Positions 7,210-7,475 of a stretch of DNA of 7,475 nt are shown here, piece after piece (the first letter of the stretch is position 1; the number at the start of each line of letters is the position of its first letter). Under the pieces are notes generated by a model. It was not told where the DNA came from. It searched no databases and saw only the letters and a program-made list of their open reading frames with translations. Origin of the DNA: Candidatus Zhuqueibacterota bacterium 4484_219 (GTDB lineage: Bacteria > Zhuqueibacterota > JdFR-76 > 4484-219). Both the position numbers and the translations under genes were made by a program. Location of the stretch: NCBI GenBank assembly GCA_002085035.1, contig MZGM01000111.1, forward strand, positions 1 through 7,475, written 5' to 3'.

Positions 7210-7437
7210 CTATAATGCCTTTATTTCACCAGTTTCTTGCACTTCGATTACTATCCCGTTTATTTTGGAAGGGATTTGTTTGCGAATCTTACCGGCATTT
7301 TCTTTTACGGAAACAATCAAGCCAATGCTACCATCAGAGGTTCTGCCTACGCCAACTGCAACTACGTTGTCAATGGCCAACCAGTCTTTTTCATATTTTC
7401 TTTTTATTTCTTTGATTTTTTCTATTTGATTTGACAT
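7210..7437 (-). CDS. Small conserved hypothetical protein with a GVGVG-type domain
   Basis: 75 residues from the ATG whose first base is at 7437. A charged helical N-terminus (NQIEKIKEIKRKYEKDW) is followed by NVVAVGVGRTSDGSIGLIVS, then IPSKINGIVIEVQETGEIKAL. From memory, this 'NVVgVGvG ... IVv.V ... IP..I.Gv..dV.E.G' layout recurs in small bacterial hypothetical proteins and at the N-terminus of some trypsin-like (Nal1-like) proteases. I see no catalytic residues here, so no activity is claimed. The gene is on the same strand as the OPT gene and 85 nt upstream of it, so co-transcription is possible. No clear Shine-Dalgarno site precedes the ATG. The frame stays open upstream, through a TTG at 7458 (giving 82 residues), to the window edge as K-R-Y-S-F-L-F-L-G-T-F-A, so a longer N-terminus is possible. 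Confidence 0.7.
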   Translation of the reverse strand: MSNQIEKIKEIKRKYEKDWLAIDNVVAVGVGRTSDGSIGLIVSVKENAGKIRKQIPSKINGIVIEVQETGEIKAL

Positions 7438-7456
7438 GGCGAATGTACCAAGAAAC

Positions 7457-7475
7457 AAAAAAGAATATCTTTTTT
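7457..7475. repeat. Perfect AT-rich inverted repeat at the window edge
   Basis: AAAAAAGA (7457-7464) and TCTTTTTT (7468-7475) are exact reverse complements around ATA. The stem has a single G-C pair, so a hairpin would be weak. It may be the end of a larger structure cut by the window, for example the terminator of a gene beyond it, or only an A-tract/T-tract upstream of the small gene. Confidence 0.35.

Noticed and set aside
7211..7216. TATAAT on the plus strand
   Set aside because: A perfect -10 hexamer by sequence, but it lies at the 3' end of the minus-strand small gene, lacks a suitable -35, and has no plus-strand gene downstream.

Overview
The window is bacterial chromosomal DNA of moderate GC content: Shine-Dalgarno-like sites, sigma70-type promoter spacing, a CAU-anticodon tRNA and typical bacterial transporter families. 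I cannot name the organism. An exported DPP IV-type peptidase and a prokaryotic-type OPT transporter fit a peptide- and sugar-scavenging heterotroph, but neither is diagnostic of a phylum.

Left part (1-2526, + strand): a carbohydrate (CUT1-type) ABC importer operon. It holds the 3' part of an extracellular solute-binding protein gene, an intact MalF/UgpA-type permease, and a MalG/UgpE-type permease gene that is broken. The third gene keeps its N-terminal half and its family-typical C-terminal tail, but about 120 codons between them, including the EAA loop that docks the ATPase, are gone and the tail is out of frame. No ATPase gene is in the window.

Middle (2527-2921): a tRNA with CAU anticodon, best read as tRNA-Ile2 (the lysidine type), sits behind a strong promoter (TTGCAA, 17 nt, TATAAT) and is followed by a near-perfect rho-independent terminator. 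A second promoter-like site just after the terminator shares the A-tract/CTCTTG sequence of the tRNA promoter and probably drives the next gene.

Right part (2922-7475): a complete secreted S9B dipeptidyl peptidase IV-type enzyme (+) converges on an OPT-family oligopeptide transporter (-), with only 3 nt between their stop codons. Together they suggest extracytoplasmic peptide trimming and uptake of short peptides. Upstream of the transporter, on the same strand, is a small protein resembling the short GVGVG-type domain of unknown function, whose frame stays open to the window edge.

I found no CRISPR array, insertion sequence, phage gene or clearly novel multi-gene system. The observations most worth a second look are the internally deleted permease, the DPP IV/OPT pair, and the repeated promoter element.
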